From positions 1 to 45,061 of the forward strand of contig JARSSO010000054.1 in NCBI GenBank assembly GCA_029624765.1: a stretch of 45,061 nt of DNA, read 5' to 3'. The notes below the pieces were generated by a model, which made no database searches, was not told where the DNA came from, and saw only the letters and a program-made list of their open reading frames with translations. This stretch comes from Candidatus Contendibacter sp. Lineage in GTDB: Bacteria > Pseudomonadota > Gammaproteobacteria > Competibacterales > Competibacteraceae. Each line of letters opens with the position of its first letter. Position 1 is the first letter of the stretch. Of this stretch, positions 45,051 through 45,061 are shown piece by piece. Position numbers and translations under genes: made by a program.

Positions 45051-45061
45051 GTCGTGTCGGA

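Overview
The window is GC-rich chromosomal DNA. It carries a complete type I-E CRISPR-Cas locus, an OpgD-type glucan gene with a Tat signal, a crotonase and an Rpn/DUF4351 tail with EGRQ repeats. This points to a gammaproteobacterium, perhaps near Competibacteraceae or Chromatiales; the assignment rests on gene content only and is tentative.

Left part (1-7345, mostly minus strand): the C-terminal end of an Rpn/DUF4351 protein, then an envelope-stress type cluster (XpaC, TelA, SPFH-GYF) split by a nucleotidyltransferase pair, then a periplasmic glucan protein of the OpgD/OpgG family and an enoyl-CoA hydratase-like protein.

CRISPR part (7346-22105, plus strand): cas3, then cas8e-cse2-cas7-cas5-cas6e-cas1-cas2 behind a recognisable promoter, a leader, and an array of 98 repeats and 97 spacers (29-nt repeat; 32-nt spacers, two of 33 nt). 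The array records its history: a one-base-staggered duplicate spacer, a pair of diverged homologous spacers, a repeat with a changed last base, and two spacers that carry intrinsic terminators, one of them in the sense orientation.

Middle part (22106-29355): a secreted cupin, a MITE-like palindromic element, a pirin/DODA-dioxygenase/LysR group, a truncated katG remnant, then an AT-richer accessory stretch. That stretch has one convincing and one probable integron attC site around a receiver-domain gene, a second cassette gene of unknown function, and a RelE/ParE-type toxin-antitoxin pair. No integrase is visible.

Right part (29356-45050, all minus strand): the most interesting region. A reverse transcriptase with the retron signatures NAxxH, YADD and VTG is preceded by a highly structured non-coding RNA. 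The RNA has 27-nt a1/a2 inverted repeats (one mismatch), a TTAGC priming-guanosine motif, and a long msd hairpin with a perfect 28-bp stem. Around the RT lie a WGR protein (overlapping the RT), a 958-aa ARM/HEAT-like protein, a 599-aa SWIM zinc-finger protein, two pairs of small genes, a TIR-transmembrane protein with a two-helix membrane partner, and a 2183-aa WD40-HEAT giant. From memory, the RT + ARM + SWIM/winged-helix set resembles the poorly characterised type XIII retrons. The giant HEAT protein and the embedded TIR module look like additions. I infer an anti-phage function; it is not shown by the sequence.
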